Part shown: positions 25,987 to 34,561 of the stretch, in pieces | Layout of the letters: the number at the start of each line of letters is the position of its first letter | How positions within the stretch are numbered: the stretch's first letter is position 1 | NCBI GenBank assembly: GCA_001443365.1 | Contig: LDXL01000008.1 | Span: forward strand, 1 to 64,000 | Direction of reading: 5' to 3' | DNA length: 64,000 nt | Source of the DNA: Thaumarchaeota archaeon CSP1-1 | GTDB taxonomy: Archaea; Thermoproteota; Nitrososphaeria; Nitrososphaerales; Nitrosopumilaceae | The notes under the pieces: generated by a model | What the model was told of the DNA's origin: nothing | Seen by the model: the letters and a program-made list of their open reading frames with translations, nothing else | Databases searched by the model: none | Position numbers and translations under genes: made by a program

Positions 25987-26403
25987 TTATTTATTCAAAT
26001 CTTGATTCATCTTCAATTCGGGAAGGACATATACCTTCTCCGGCAGAATTTTAAAGATAATCCTTTTTTCCCCTGGTTGGCGAAACGGATAATTGTCTTT
26101 TCCCATGTATTTTTTTGTAAGCATGTTTGCATGTTGGTAATCATAGTCTGGAATGATTTCTATAACTTTGCCTTGAATAGTAGTCATGTTAAGCGGATTG
26201 TTTTGATCAACAGCAGAAACCGCAACACGAGGATCACGTAAAACATTTTTGTGTTTAAGTCTGCCCTCTGCAGTATTTACCAAAATATGTTCATCTTCAT
26301 AATTTGCCCAAACTGGGGACAGTTGAGGTGAACCATCCTTCATAATTGTAGCAATAAACACTAAATTACTCCCTTCAAAAAGTTTGACTGCTTTATCATT
26401 CAT
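25987..26403 (-). CDS. PPOX-class (pyridoxamine-phosphate-oxidase-like) flavin/F420 protein
   Basis: 138 residues. The FMN-binding split-barrel pattern is clear: NLVFIATIMKDGSPQLSPVW, ILVNTAEGRLKHKNVLRDPR and VAVSAVDQNNP. These features are typical of small PPOX-class enzymes that use F420 or FMN, and thaumarchaea make F420. Substrate unknown. Confidence 0.8.
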   Translation of the reverse strand: MNDKAVKLFEGSNLVFIATIMKDGSPQLSPVWANYEDEHILVNTAEGRLKHKNVLRDPRVAVSAVDQNNPLNMTTIQGKVIEIIPDYDYQHANMLTKKYMGKDNYPFRQPGEKRIIFKILPEKVYVLPELKMNQDLNK

Positions 26404-26422
26404 TTATATCATTTTTCTAAAA

Positions 26423-26737
26423 TTAATCTCTCCAAATATTAGGAAGTTTTTCTATTTTTTCAATAATTTCAAGTGCAGTATCATCATCTCTATTTTGTAT
26501 AGCTACAGAAAAATCATACCCAAGTAATCTTGCTTCAGGAGTTAGCTCATCAATATTTTGTAAATCATTTCCTTCGATTCTTATTCTTTCTCCTAAAGCA
26601 CACATCTTCCAATTATCTGATAGTTCTTGATGCTCATGATTTAGTTGTTCTTGTAACCATTTTCGCCATTGAGTCAATTCTATTTTGTTAATTAGCTGTT
26701 CAGTCTTTTGACTGTAAATAACACGAACCATGCACAA
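26423..26737 (-). CDS. Hypothetical protein, 104 aa
   Basis: 104 residues, charged and helical, with three Trp in the first half (QWRKWLQEQLNHEHQEL, DNWKMCALGER). No family recognised. Met1 or Met3 could start. It is 19 nt upstream of the PPOX gene on the same strand and may be cotranscribed. Confidence 0.6.
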   Translation of the reverse strand: MCMVRVIYSQKTEQLINKIELTQWRKWLQEQLNHEHQELSDNWKMCALGERIRIEGNDLQNIDELTPEARLLGYDFSVAIQNRDDDTALEIIEKIEKLPNIWRD

Positions 26738-26772
26738 TTATTCATTATCTGGTACTTTAGTATTTTCCTAAA

Positions 26773-27156
26773 TCACAAAGCTAATGTTTCTATATTTTCA
26801 TTCATGGATAGCCCAAAATCTAAAATGTATTTTTTAAGATCATCAATGCATTTTTTAGGAACTGCTATACAAAAAGGCAAATAAGTGCGTGTTACCCCAG
26901 TCTTTAACATTACAGTATTTCCAAAATCTTCAAACTGTTCTCTTGTACGATCACTTGAAAGATGATCACATGTTTTTGCTTCCCCAATATGATAAAAATC
27001 CTCATCAGGTTTTTGTGCAATTACATCAGGTTCATGATTTCCAATAGTTTCACATTTTTCAAATCCATCATATGCAGCAGAAATTATTTTTAATCCCTTT
27101 GACTCAAAATGATCTATTATTCCTTTTACCAATTTTTTATGTTCATTATCATTCAT
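26773..27156 (-). CDS. PD-(D/E)XK nuclease-like protein, 127 aa
   Basis: 127 residues. The central HEPDVIAQKPDEDFYHIGEA followed by KT gives Asp44 and Glu59-x-Lys61, the PD-(D/E)XK catalytic pattern. The N-terminal helix (KKLVKGIIDHFESKGLKIIS) would supply the early Glu. Such small domains occur in Holliday-junction resolvases, restriction-like and tRNA-processing enzymes. Substrate unknown; the fold call is from motif pattern only. Confidence 0.6.
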   Translation of the reverse strand: MNDNEHKKLVKGIIDHFESKGLKIISAAYDGFEKCETIGNHEPDVIAQKPDEDFYHIGEAKTCDHLSSDRTREQFEDFGNTVMLKTGVTRTYLPFCIAVPKKCIDDLKKYILDFGLSMNENIETLAL

Positions 27157-27851
27157 TTACCAACACAAAAATTACAAAGATAAAATACTATTTAAAAAAC
27201 TGGTATGTAAATGTGATCGAATCTAAATACATCAAATATTATTATAATTCGTCTTAGCTAAAGGACTTTCCATACTTTGAACCAAAACTCTACATATTGT
27301 GTGGTATTTTCTTATTTAGACATTGATTAAACATGTATTTACAATATTATTCATTAAACAGAATAAAAATTTTAGATAATCTAATTTACATTTAGATGAT
27401 TTAATAGAACATAGCAACGGAACTTAAAGCCGACAACGGGAGTATATCGGCGACAGTTCCAGCTGCTAATTGAATATCATGAGACTTCAAGTGATTTGTA
27501 TATTGTAGTGCGTAGTTTTTGATCAAACAGTCTTAATTGGCTCACCTCAAGAAACTCATAGAAAATCGTTTATTATGGAACAGTTCATTACTCCCACAGG
27601 GTCCAAATGCCCAACATTCTCATTCCTGGTAGATCTGGCGAATTTTTATTAAAAATTCGATAAAATGATAGGGATTCTCCTCAGCTTAACATGTGAAAAG
27701 AAAAACTAATTTTTCCATTAGCGATCTTTTTATACTATCATCATTATGGGTAGCCTTTTCAATACGATCTGTAAGAATAGAAATATCAACCTATTTGATT
27801 GTTAAATCAAATTTAGCATGAATTTTTTAACAATGTGAAATAACAAATATT
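27157..27851. other. 695-nt gap with a long hairpin and a perfect 21-nt palindrome
   Basis: The longest gene-poor stretch here. It holds TTAGAT-A-ATCTAA (27372-27384), a long hairpin at 27413-27467, and the perfect palindrome CGAATTTTTATTAAAAATTC plus G (27639-27659). A 41-codon TTG frame runs on the minus strand from 27526 to 27401, and another short open piece lies just upstream in another frame. Together they look like decayed coding sequence, but no family is recognisable. Confidence 0.4.
27413..27467. ncRNA. Candidate structured RNA or hairpin
   Basis: AGCAACGGAAC pairs with GTTCCAGCTGCT (one mismatch, one bulge), and inside it GCCGA (27429-27433) pairs with TCGGC (27447-27451). The local GC content is above the surrounding gap. 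Strand is unclear. On the minus strand the same bases form the end of a 41-codon open frame, so a coding origin is a competing explanation. Confidence 0.3.
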
Positions 27852-28193
27852 GTGGTAAAACAACAAATCGAATTAACAACTTCAAAGACACCAGACGACG
27901 CACAACTAAAACAATTAAAAGAATATTTTAAAGAAATGCCAATTGAAGAAATCCTAGCAGGACTAAAATTTGCAAAAAATAGATGGACTGCAAAGGATGC
28001 GGGTGTACTTAAAGTAGGAAGAAAAAGCATCATACAAAAAGAAGTTCATTCAGTTACATCAGAGCAAGCTCAATGGAGACTAAAGAACTGGAAAATGATG
28101 ATTGCAAATTACAGAAGACGTGGATACAGTTACCCTACAATATCTCGGATTAAGAAGATTCTGATACAGAAAAGCAAAAAAAGATCTAGATAG
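27852..28193 (+). CDS. Basic hypothetical protein, 113 aa
   Basis: 113 residues from GTG. The N-terminal half is helical (LKQLKEYFKEMPIEEILAGL), the C-terminal half strongly basic (NYRRRGYSYPTISRIKKILI, ending KKRSR). It could bind nucleic acid. It overlaps the 3' end of the convergent CdvB-like gene by 8 nt. No family recognised. Confidence 0.65.
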   Translation: MVKQQIELTTSKTPDDAQLKQLKEYFKEMPIEEILAGLKFAKNRWTAKDAGVLKVGRKSIIQKEVHSVTSEQAQWRLKNWKMMIANYRRRGYSYPTISRIKKILIQKSKKRSR

Positions 28194-28866
28194 AATAAGT
28201 TTGTTTTCTTTCAGCTAAAATATCTTCTGGAAGATTGGAAGGAATATCTGGAATGTTTTCTTTGGTTTGTCCTTCGATTACTGCTTGTGCTTCTTCTAAG
28301 ATTGCTACTGTATCTGCACTACCTTCTCGTGATAATATGCTGGTTTCTTGTTGTGCCATAGCTGAGCCCGATAAAACATCTCCTAATATCTTTGAGAGAT
28401 CTTGCATAGATGAGTTTGCTTGTGGCATAATTCCGCCCAAGGAAACTCCTAAACCTTTAATGACAGACATGCATGGGCTTAGTGTCACTACAACATCTCC
28501 TAACTCTGATACTGTGTTAAGTCTAATGTTGATTTGTTCCATGGAAAGCTTTGCATTACTTACCATATTATTCATTTTTCTAATTTCTTGAAGCTCAATT
28601 GCGTATGCTTTTGCATAAGAATGGTTATTGGATCTTTGAGCCTGAACTATTTTTTGAAATATATGATCATGTTTTTTTTGAAGTTTTTCAGAAATATCGC
28701 CTAATTTACTAATTTGAAGCTCTAATTTTTTTTGAGCATCCTCTATTTTATTTTTAATTGGAGCATCTGGCTTGACTTTGCCAAAAACCTTTTGAGATAA
28801 TCCGACACCTTCGTTTTTACTCCAATTATCTGTAAGCGAACCCAAATTTTTTCCAATTAGACTCAA
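28186..28866 (-). CDS. cdvB: CdvB-type ESCRT-III protein (Snf7 family)
   Basis: 226 residues with ESCRT-III order. A basic N-terminal segment (GKNLGSLTDNWSKNEG) is followed by a long helical hairpin (KNKIEDAQKKLELQISKLGD, then KHDHIFQKIVQAQRSNNHSY), the A-x-E-L-x-x-I-R-x-M helix (about 85-100) and an acidic C-terminal helix (ADTVAILEEAQAVIEG). CdvB proteins polymerise at mid-cell and constrict the membrane with CdvA and the ATPase CdvC. It lacks an evident winged-helix tail, so it fits a shorter CdvB paralogue. cdvA and cdvC are not in the window. Confidence 0.85.
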   Translation of the reverse strand: MSLIGKNLGSLTDNWSKNEGVGLSQKVFGKVKPDAPIKNKIEDAQKKLELQISKLGDISEKLQKKHDHIFQKIVQAQRSNNHSYAKAYAIELQEIRKMNNMVSNAKLSMEQINIRLNTVSELGDVVVTLSPCMSVIKGLGVSLGGIMPQANSSMQDLSKILGDVLSGSAMAQQETSILSREGSADTVAILEEAQAVIEGQTKENIPDIPSNLPEDILAERKQTYSI

Positions 28867-28940
28867 AAAATTTGTTTTAAACTACTCTGTACCTAGAGTA
28901 TGTGTCACTCTAGTTACAATGATCGGTGGTTACAATAATT

Positions 28941-30050
28941 TCAACCAAAGGTTAAGGTGTATATTTCAAAACCTGGGTTAGATACGATAATTTCTAAGGT
29001 ATGGAGAGTGGCTTCATCTGATTTGATAATATTGTACAATCCAGCCTCCACGATGTGAATCTCTCCAGAAACAACATCACTGCCAGCATATTCTGATGTA
29101 ATTGGCTTTCCATCAATGAAAATACTCAGCTTAGCTTCATTAGCAGCTACTATGTTAACTTCCTTTGCAAAGTATGGGAGTTTAATTATCCCTTCATCTG
29201 AAACAAGCTCCATACTTCCTTCCAAGTTTTTCCATGTTCCACCTAGATAGTAATTATGTAATTGTAACTCTTCAGGAATGACATATTCTACATCATTTCC
29301 TGGGATAAACCCTTCAGCATTACCTAACTGATTTCGTCCAGGAGTGAAATTGTATCCAAAGTATAATTCAGGGGTTCTCAAACTTGTATGTTCAAATTCC
29401 TTAATTGCCACAAGAGGTTCTGCAGCTGCAACATTGAGTCCCAATTTAGTTGCCCGTTCTTCTAAAAGTTCTTGAATCACTTTTTCTGTCTGTTCATATT
29501 CTCCCTCTCCAATGTGATCATAGCGAATGTATCCTTCGCTATCAGCAATGTATTTTCTTGGCCAATATCTATTTTCAAAGGCTTTCCAGGTTTTCATCTC
29601 ATTATCCATAACAACTGGATACCTAATTCCATTTTTGTCAACTGCCATTTTTACATTGTTTAGATCCTTTTCAAATTCAAATTCAGGGGAATGTACTCCA
29701 ATAATTAACAAACCATCATCAGCATATTTTTCATTCCATGCAGTAATGTACGGAATAGTTCTTATGCAATTAATACAGCTATAGGTCCAAAAATCATATA
29801 GTACAACCTTTCCTTTGATTTCTTCTGATAGTTCCTCTGGCGTGGTATTGATATAATGCGCAATTCCTACCAAATCAGGTGCAATTTTAAAACTACTTTT
29901 ATCTAATGTGTCGATTGATGATTGTTTCTCGATTTCAGTTGTTATAGGCGTCTGAGATGTTTCTAATGAAGAAAACCCTAGGCTTAAACCTGTAACTCCA
30001 CCAACTATCATTATACCAAATATGATTGCAGTTTTGATTTCTGTTTTCAT
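28941..30050 (-). CDS. DipZ/TlpA-like membrane-anchored thioredoxin with C-terminal beta domain
   Basis: 369 residues. One N-terminal span (about 8-27) is followed by a TlpA-like thioredoxin domain (about 55-200) with active site WTYSCINCIR (Cys92, Cys95), PYITAWNEKYADDGLLIIGV and the cis-Pro region YWPRKYIAD. The C-terminal 160 residues form a beta-rich domain (LHNYYLGGTWKNLEGSMELV) like that of DipZ proteins. It would act outside the membrane in disulfide reduction or isomerisation. It starts 4 nt after the ccdA-like gene, its likely electron source. Confidence 0.87.
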   Translation of the reverse strand: MKTEIKTAIIFGIMIVGGVTGLSLGFSSLETSQTPITTEIEKQSSIDTLDKSSFKIAPDLVGIAHYINTTPEELSEEIKGKVVLYDFWTYSCINCIRTIPYITAWNEKYADDGLLIIGVHSPEFEFEKDLNNVKMAVDKNGIRYPVVMDNEMKTWKAFENRYWPRKYIADSEGYIRYDHIGEGEYEQTEKVIQELLEERATKLGLNVAAAEPLVAIKEFEHTSLRTPELYFGYNFTPGRNQLGNAEGFIPGNDVEYVIPEELQLHNYYLGGTWKNLEGSMELVSDEGIIKLPYFAKEVNIVAANEAKLSIFIDGKPITSEYAGSDVVSGEIHIVEAGLYNIIKSDEATLHTLEIIVSNPGFEIYTLTFG

Positions 30051-30054
30051 ATGA

Positions 30055-30804
30055 TCATCCCAATTGTATCAAATCATTTAGAAGTGGAAAGTTTGCAATA
30101 TACGCTAACTGGTTTGTTAAGACTAAAACTCCCAAAATTATTATCAAACAGCCAATGATAATAGAATAATACTTGAGATGCTTGCTCATAGCTCGAATTA
30201 CTCCAGTTGCTCTTGAAAAAAACACTCCGATTAAAATAAACGGAATTCCAAGACCTAAAGAATAAGCTAATAAGAGATTAAACGAAGCGACTGGAGTGGC
30301 AGCAGCTAAAGTTAGAATTGTTCCTAAAATTGGTCCTACACATGGTGTCCATCCAGCTGCAAAAGCTAAACCAAACAAAAATGATAATGGATAACTTGCT
30401 TTCTCTCTCTTTGGAATGAATTTTTTTTCAATATTTAATGATCTGAATTTTGTTGTTAATAGTAAAAATAACCCAAATCCAATAATTATGATTCCTCCGA
30501 TTTGATTAAAACCAGAAATTAATTCACTAGATACGCTCCCAAGTGTACTGTTAATAATTACTCCTAATGCTGAAAAAACTATTGAAAAACCTAATACGAA
30601 AAATATTGTATTGAGAATAATATTAGTTCGATTTACTAAAAGCGATTTAGTTCCATTTTTTTGATTAAATTCAGAAATTGTTGTTCCTGAAATATAGGCC
30701 AAAAACGCTGGGATCATGGGCAATATGCATGGGGCTACAAAAGAACCTAGTCCTGCTAATGCCGCCACGGCTAAAGTTACTTCCGACATGAAGATAACTC
30801 GCAA
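30055..30804 (-). CDS. ccdA: CcdA-type thiol-disulfide membrane transporter
   Basis: 249 residues with six predicted spans. The conserved Cys-Pro elements are seen: FVAPCILPMIPAFLAYISGT in span 1 and GWTPCVGPILGTIL in span 4. CcdA/DsbD-beta proteins carry reducing power from cytosolic thioredoxin to outside partners, here the adjacent thioredoxin-like protein. Possible starts are Met1 or Met6 (MSEVTLAVAALAGLG). Confidence 0.88.
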   Translation of the reverse strand: MRVIFMSEVTLAVAALAGLGSFVAPCILPMIPAFLAYISGTTISEFNQKNGTKSLLVNRTNIILNTIFFVLGFSIVFSALGVIINSTLGSVSSELISGFNQIGGIIIIGFGLFLLLTTKFRSLNIEKKFIPKREKASYPLSFLFGLAFAAGWTPCVGPILGTILTLAAATPVASFNLLLAYSLGLGIPFILIGVFFSRATGVIRAMSKHLKYYSIIIGCLIIILGVLVLTNQLAYIANFPLLNDLIQLG

Positions 30805-30885
30805 GTTTTTTTATTAAAACTTCTTCCAAATTCATTCATATTTTATCCAATTCGTTTTTATCCAGGCATACTCCGCTTTTTCAAT

Positions 30886-30990
30886 ATGAATAAGCGATTT
30901 ATCATAGTTGGCATAATTTTGGGGGCAGCTCTGGGAATTGTTTTTTTCGCTGGTTCACCAATGTTTGGTGGATTTGACAAACTTCGATGA
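30886..30990 (+). CDS. Single-span membrane microprotein, 34 aa
   Basis: 34 residues: MNKR, a hydrophobic helix (FIIVGIILGAALGIVFFA), then GSPMFGGFDKLR. It lies in the gap between ccdA and bioF and ends 1 nt before the bioF stop. No family recognised. Confidence 0.45.
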   Translation: MNKRFIIVGIILGAALGIVFFAGSPMFGGFDKLR

Positions 30991-30991
30991 T

Positions 30992-32122
30992 CTAAACAAT
31001 CTCAAATTTTCTAGCAGCAGATTCAAAAACATCTAGAGCATTTTCAATTTGATTTTTAGAAAGCCATGCAGTAACTGAAATTCTTATTCTTGCTTTGTTG
31101 TGTGGTACTGTTGGATACCTTATAGGTTGTGCGTAAATTCCTTTTCTAAATAAATATTTTCCAAACTCTAGAGCAATTTTTTCTTTTCCTATAATTATTG
31201 GGATGATGTGAGTTGTTGAACTAAAATTATATCCAATCTGTTTTAGACCTGAAGAAAGAAATTTTACATTTTTCCAAAGCTTCTTCCTTTGTTTTTCTCT
31301 GTTTGAATTAAATTTGTTTAGTGAATGTTCTACAAGAAATGAAGGAAGGGCAGAAGTATAGATAAAAGATTTTGATTTATTTATGAGAAGATCAATGATA
31401 TTTCTTTGTGTTGCAACATAGCCTCCAAAAGACCCTAACCCTTTACTGAGACTGCTCACATACAAATCAATTTTTTTTGCCACATCAAAATGATTTGGAG
31501 TCCCTTTTCCATCTCTTCCTATTGTAAAATCTCCATGCGCATCATCTAAAATTGTAATGGCATTTTTCTTTTCAGCAACTTCGGTTATTTTTTTGAGATC
31601 TGCAAAATCTCCATCCATGCTAAAAATCCCCTCCGTTAGTACAAATTTTCTTTTGTTACTATGGTTTAGTTTAGATGATAAATCATCTATATCATTATGT
31701 TTGTAGATTAAGACTTTGGCACCAGTAATCTTACATGCCTCGATAATACTTGCATGGTTTAGCTCATCACTTATGATCAAATCATTTTTTTCAATTAAGG
31801 TGGATATTGCACCAATATTTGCCATGTACCCTGTTGGGAAAATCAACGATCCTTCTTGAGACTTGTGTTTTGCAAGTTTTTTTTCTAAAATCTGGAAAGA
31901 TACATCATTTCCTGAAACAAGCCTTGAGCTAGATTGCATTTGACCAGATAAATTGTTTGAAATATGAATTCCAAGATAGTCATTTGAGCACAAATTAAGG
32001 AGACTCTTATTTCTAATGATAATATATGGTCCATTTACATGCACATATCGCATTTCTCTGTAAAGATCTTCTTTCTTAATTTTGTCTAACTGGTTATTGA
32101 CAAAAGCCAGCTTAGGCTTCAA
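30992..32122 (-). CDS. bioF: BioF, 8-amino-7-oxononanoate synthase
   Basis: 376 residues, alpha-oxoamine synthase family. PLP-dependent condensation of pimeloyl thioester with alanine. LCSNDYLG, the GSLIFPTGYMANIGAISTLI loop, DDAHG (193-197) and the PLP Lys227 in SSLSKGLGSFGG are visible. A glycine C-acetyltransferase role cannot be excluded from sequence, but overlap with bioB (11 nt) supports BioF. Confidence 0.92.
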   Translation of the reverse strand: MKPKLAFVNNQLDKIKKEDLYREMRYVHVNGPYIIIRNKSLLNLCSNDYLGIHISNNLSGQMQSSSRLVSGNDVSFQILEKKLAKHKSQEGSLIFPTGYMANIGAISTLIEKNDLIISDELNHASIIEACKITGAKVLIYKHNDIDDLSSKLNHSNKRKFVLTEGIFSMDGDFADLKKITEVAEKKNAITILDDAHGDFTIGRDGKGTPNHFDVAKKIDLYVSSLSKGLGSFGGYVATQRNIIDLLINKSKSFIYTSALPSFLVEHSLNKFNSNREKQRKKLWKNVKFLSSGLKQIGYNFSSTTHIIPIIIGKEKIALEFGKYLFRKGIYAQPIRYPTVPHNKARIRISVTAWLSKNQIENALDVFESAARKFEIV

Positions 32123-33095
32123 GATTTATCTTTCTAATCATTTCGAGGTCTTTTTTCATTTCATTTCCACCAAGAGTCAAATATCCAGAACTAATTATCC
32201 CATTTGCACCACTTAACAAAAGTTTCTCCCCATCATCGTCTAAGTTTACTTCTCGTCCTCCAGAAATTTTTATTATTGATTTTGGTAAAAGAAATCTAAT
32301 CACAGCGAAGGTTCTAAGAATTTCATCAATGGGAAGAGGTGTTTGTAATTCTAATGGGGTTCCTGGTATTGGTACTAACAAATTCATTGTAACTTCCTCT
32401 GGATTTAATTTTGCTAGATCTAGAATTAATTCTAGTCTTTGTTCTCGTGTTTCCCCCATTCCTATTATCCCCCCAGTGCAAAGCTCAAGACCAGCCTCTC
32501 TTGCTATCTTTAAGGTGTTTACTCTGTCTTGGTATGTGTGGGTTGTACAGATTTCAGGAAATTTAGATCTAGCTGTTTCTAAATTATGATTGTATCTCTT
32601 TACTCCCAATTTTTTTAGCTGATTTGCTTGGTATAAAGTAAGAAAACCAAGACTACATTCAACACTGATTCCTACTTTATCATTGATTTCCTCAATGATG
32701 TTACAAACTTTTCTAAAATCAGAATCTGTAGGCTCCCTCCAAGCTGCCACTAAACAATAAGAATGTGCTCCTTCGTCAAGTGCTTTTTTTGCTTGTATTA
32801 CTACTTCCTCTTTAGAAAGTAATTGATAATCATCAATGTTTGTATTAAAGAAAGCAGATTGCCCACAAAAAGAACAGTCTTCACTACAATAATTTTTCTT
32901 AATGTTAGATAATTGTTCGACATCTACTGTATTGCCTTGGAATTTTCTTGTAATCTTATTTGCAGAGTCAGATAATGTTTTTAACTCAGATTTTGAAATG
33001 TTTAGGAGTTTTTTAGCCTCAATATCTGTTAAAGCCTGACCTGAAAAAACTTTATTTTGGCATTCTATGACAAAATGATATTCTGAACTCATCAA
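32112..33095 (-). CDS. bioB: BioB, biotin synthase
   Basis: 327 residues, radical SAM. The 4Fe-4S motif C-x3-C-x2-C is Cys70, Cys74, Cys77 (NYCSEDCSFCGQS). Later VECSLGFL, HNLETA and the GGREVNL region hold residues of the 2Fe-2S cluster and substrate site. It inserts sulfur into dethiobiotin. First gene of bioBF, divergent from bioAD. Confidence 0.95.
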   Translation of the reverse strand: MMSSEYHFVIECQNKVFSGQALTDIEAKKLLNISKSELKTLSDSANKITRKFQGNTVDVEQLSNIKKNYCSEDCSFCGQSAFFNTNIDDYQLLSKEEVVIQAKKALDEGAHSYCLVAAWREPTDSDFRKVCNIIEEINDKVGISVECSLGFLTLYQANQLKKLGVKRYNHNLETARSKFPEICTTHTYQDRVNTLKIAREAGLELCTGGIIGMGETREQRLELILDLAKLNPEEVTMNLLVPIPGTPLELQTPLPIDEILRTFAVIRFLLPKSIIKISGGREVNLDDDGEKLLLSGANGIISSGYLTLGGNEMKKDLEMIRKINLEA

Positions 33096-33134
33096 TTTTT
33101 AGCCCTAAAATGGGTTAATTAAGATTTTAGAAGC

Positions 33135-33162
33135 GTTAACCTTACTAAAATGAGAGGTTTAC
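33135..33162. promoter_or_regulatory. BirA-like biotin operator
   Basis: GTTAACC (33135-33141), 14 bases, then GGTTTAC (33156-33162): the half-sites and spacing match the BirA operator described across bacteria and archaea. It sits between the divergent bioB and bioA starts, where one site could control both units. Biotin-protein ligases with a DNA-binding domain are the known readers. Confidence 0.65.
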
Positions 33163-33198
33163 CTTTTTTTATTACTTGATATTATTAAGATAAAATAG

Positions 33199-34533
33199 AT
33201 GCAAAAAATGAAACAAAAGAGTTCGGTTTGGCATCCAAATACACAGATGCAAGAATGGGATTACTTTGATAAAATCGTCAAAGGTAAAGGAATGTGGCTA
33301 ATTGATTCCAAAGGAAATAAACTCCTTGACGGCGTTGGGAGCATGTGGTGTAATGTTTGGGGACACTCTAAAAAAGAATTAATCAACGCAATTATTAGAC
33401 AAACAAAAAAAATTCCACATTCTTCACTCTTTAATCTAACAAACGAACCAGCTGAGGACCTAGCTAAGAAACTCATTAAAATCTCACCTAACATGAATAG
33501 AGTATTTTATTCTGACAACGGTTCAACTGCAATGGAAATTGCTTTTAAATTAGCATTACAATATTGGAAAAATTATGGACATGATAATAAAACCAAACTT
33601 GCAACCCTGGAAAATGGATATCACGGTGATACTTTTGGCGCAATGTCAGTAGGATACGTGCCAGAATTTTTTTCAAAATTTAAGGAACAACTTTTTTCTA
33701 CCACTCAAGTTCCAGTTCCAAATAGATATAGACTACCTCCAGGTTTTTCATTTGATGATTATCAACAACATTGCTTAGGAAAAATTGAAACGTTATTTTC
33801 AATTAACAACAAAATTGCAGCCTTTGTTATGGAAAGTGGTGCACAAGTAGCTGGTGGAGTAATCATTTATCCCCCAGGATTTCAGAAAAAAATTAGCAAG
33901 TTATGTAAAAAATATGATATTCTTTTGATTCTAGATGAAGTTGCAACAGGTTTTGGTAGATTAGGTTCCCTTGTACAATATTATGCACAAGATAGTGTGC
34001 CAGATATCGTAGCATATGGTAAAATGTTAACTGGTGGCTATCTGACAATGGGTGCCACGCTAACAACTAAAAAAATCTACGACTCCTTTTTGGGAGGATT
34101 TAAAGAAATGAAACACCTCTTTCATGGGCATACATTTACTGGAAATCCCATAGCAGCAGCAGTGGCAATTGAAAATCTTAAACTTTATGAAAAAAATAAA
34201 CTGATAAAAAAAATCCAGAATACATCTAAAATTTTTGAAAAACGAAGAGATGAATTAAATCAGTTGAATTTAGTAGGCGATGTAAGAAATAAAGGAATGT
34301 TAATGGGAATAGAACTGGTAAAAAATAAGAAGCAAAAAACTCCAATTTCTCCAAAAAAATCAATTAACAAGATAATATTTGATGAGGGCAAAAACAATGG
34401 CATTTACTTGAGAACCTTGGGAAACATAGTGATGTTAGTGCCTCCGTTAGCAATTTCTACAAAGGAATTAGATCTTCTCATAGACCGTACAATTTTGACA
34501 ATAAAAAAGACTGAAAAAAAATATGACTTGTGA
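33199..34533 (+). CDS. bioA: BioA, adenosylmethionine-8-amino-7-oxononanoate aminotransferase
   Basis: 444 residues, class III aminotransferase. SVWHPNTQMQEWDYF is the BioA start; YSDNGSTAMEIAFKLALQYW and the PLP region LDEVATGFGRLG with Lys275 (AYGKMLTGGY) follow. It transfers the amino group of SAM to KAPA. A TATA-like element just before the ATG lies behind the BirA-like site. 28 nt to bioD. Confidence 0.94.
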   Translation: MQKMKQKSSVWHPNTQMQEWDYFDKIVKGKGMWLIDSKGNKLLDGVGSMWCNVWGHSKKELINAIIRQTKKIPHSSLFNLTNEPAEDLAKKLIKISPNMNRVFYSDNGSTAMEIAFKLALQYWKNYGHDNKTKLATLENGYHGDTFGAMSVGYVPEFFSKFKEQLFSTTQVPVPNRYRLPPGFSFDDYQQHCLGKIETLFSINNKIAAFVMESGAQVAGGVIIYPPGFQKKISKLCKKYDILLILDEVATGFGRLGSLVQYYAQDSVPDIVAYGKMLTGGYLTMGATLTTKKIYDSFLGGFKEMKHLFHGHTFTGNPIAAAVAIENLKLYEKNKLIKKIQNTSKIFEKRRDELNQLNLVGDVRNKGMLMGIELVKNKKQKTPISPKKSINKIIFDEGKNNGIYLRTLGNIVMLVPPLAISTKELDLLIDRTILTIKKTEKKYDL

Positions 34534-34561
34534 AACCTTAATCAAGCAAACAGAGTGATTC

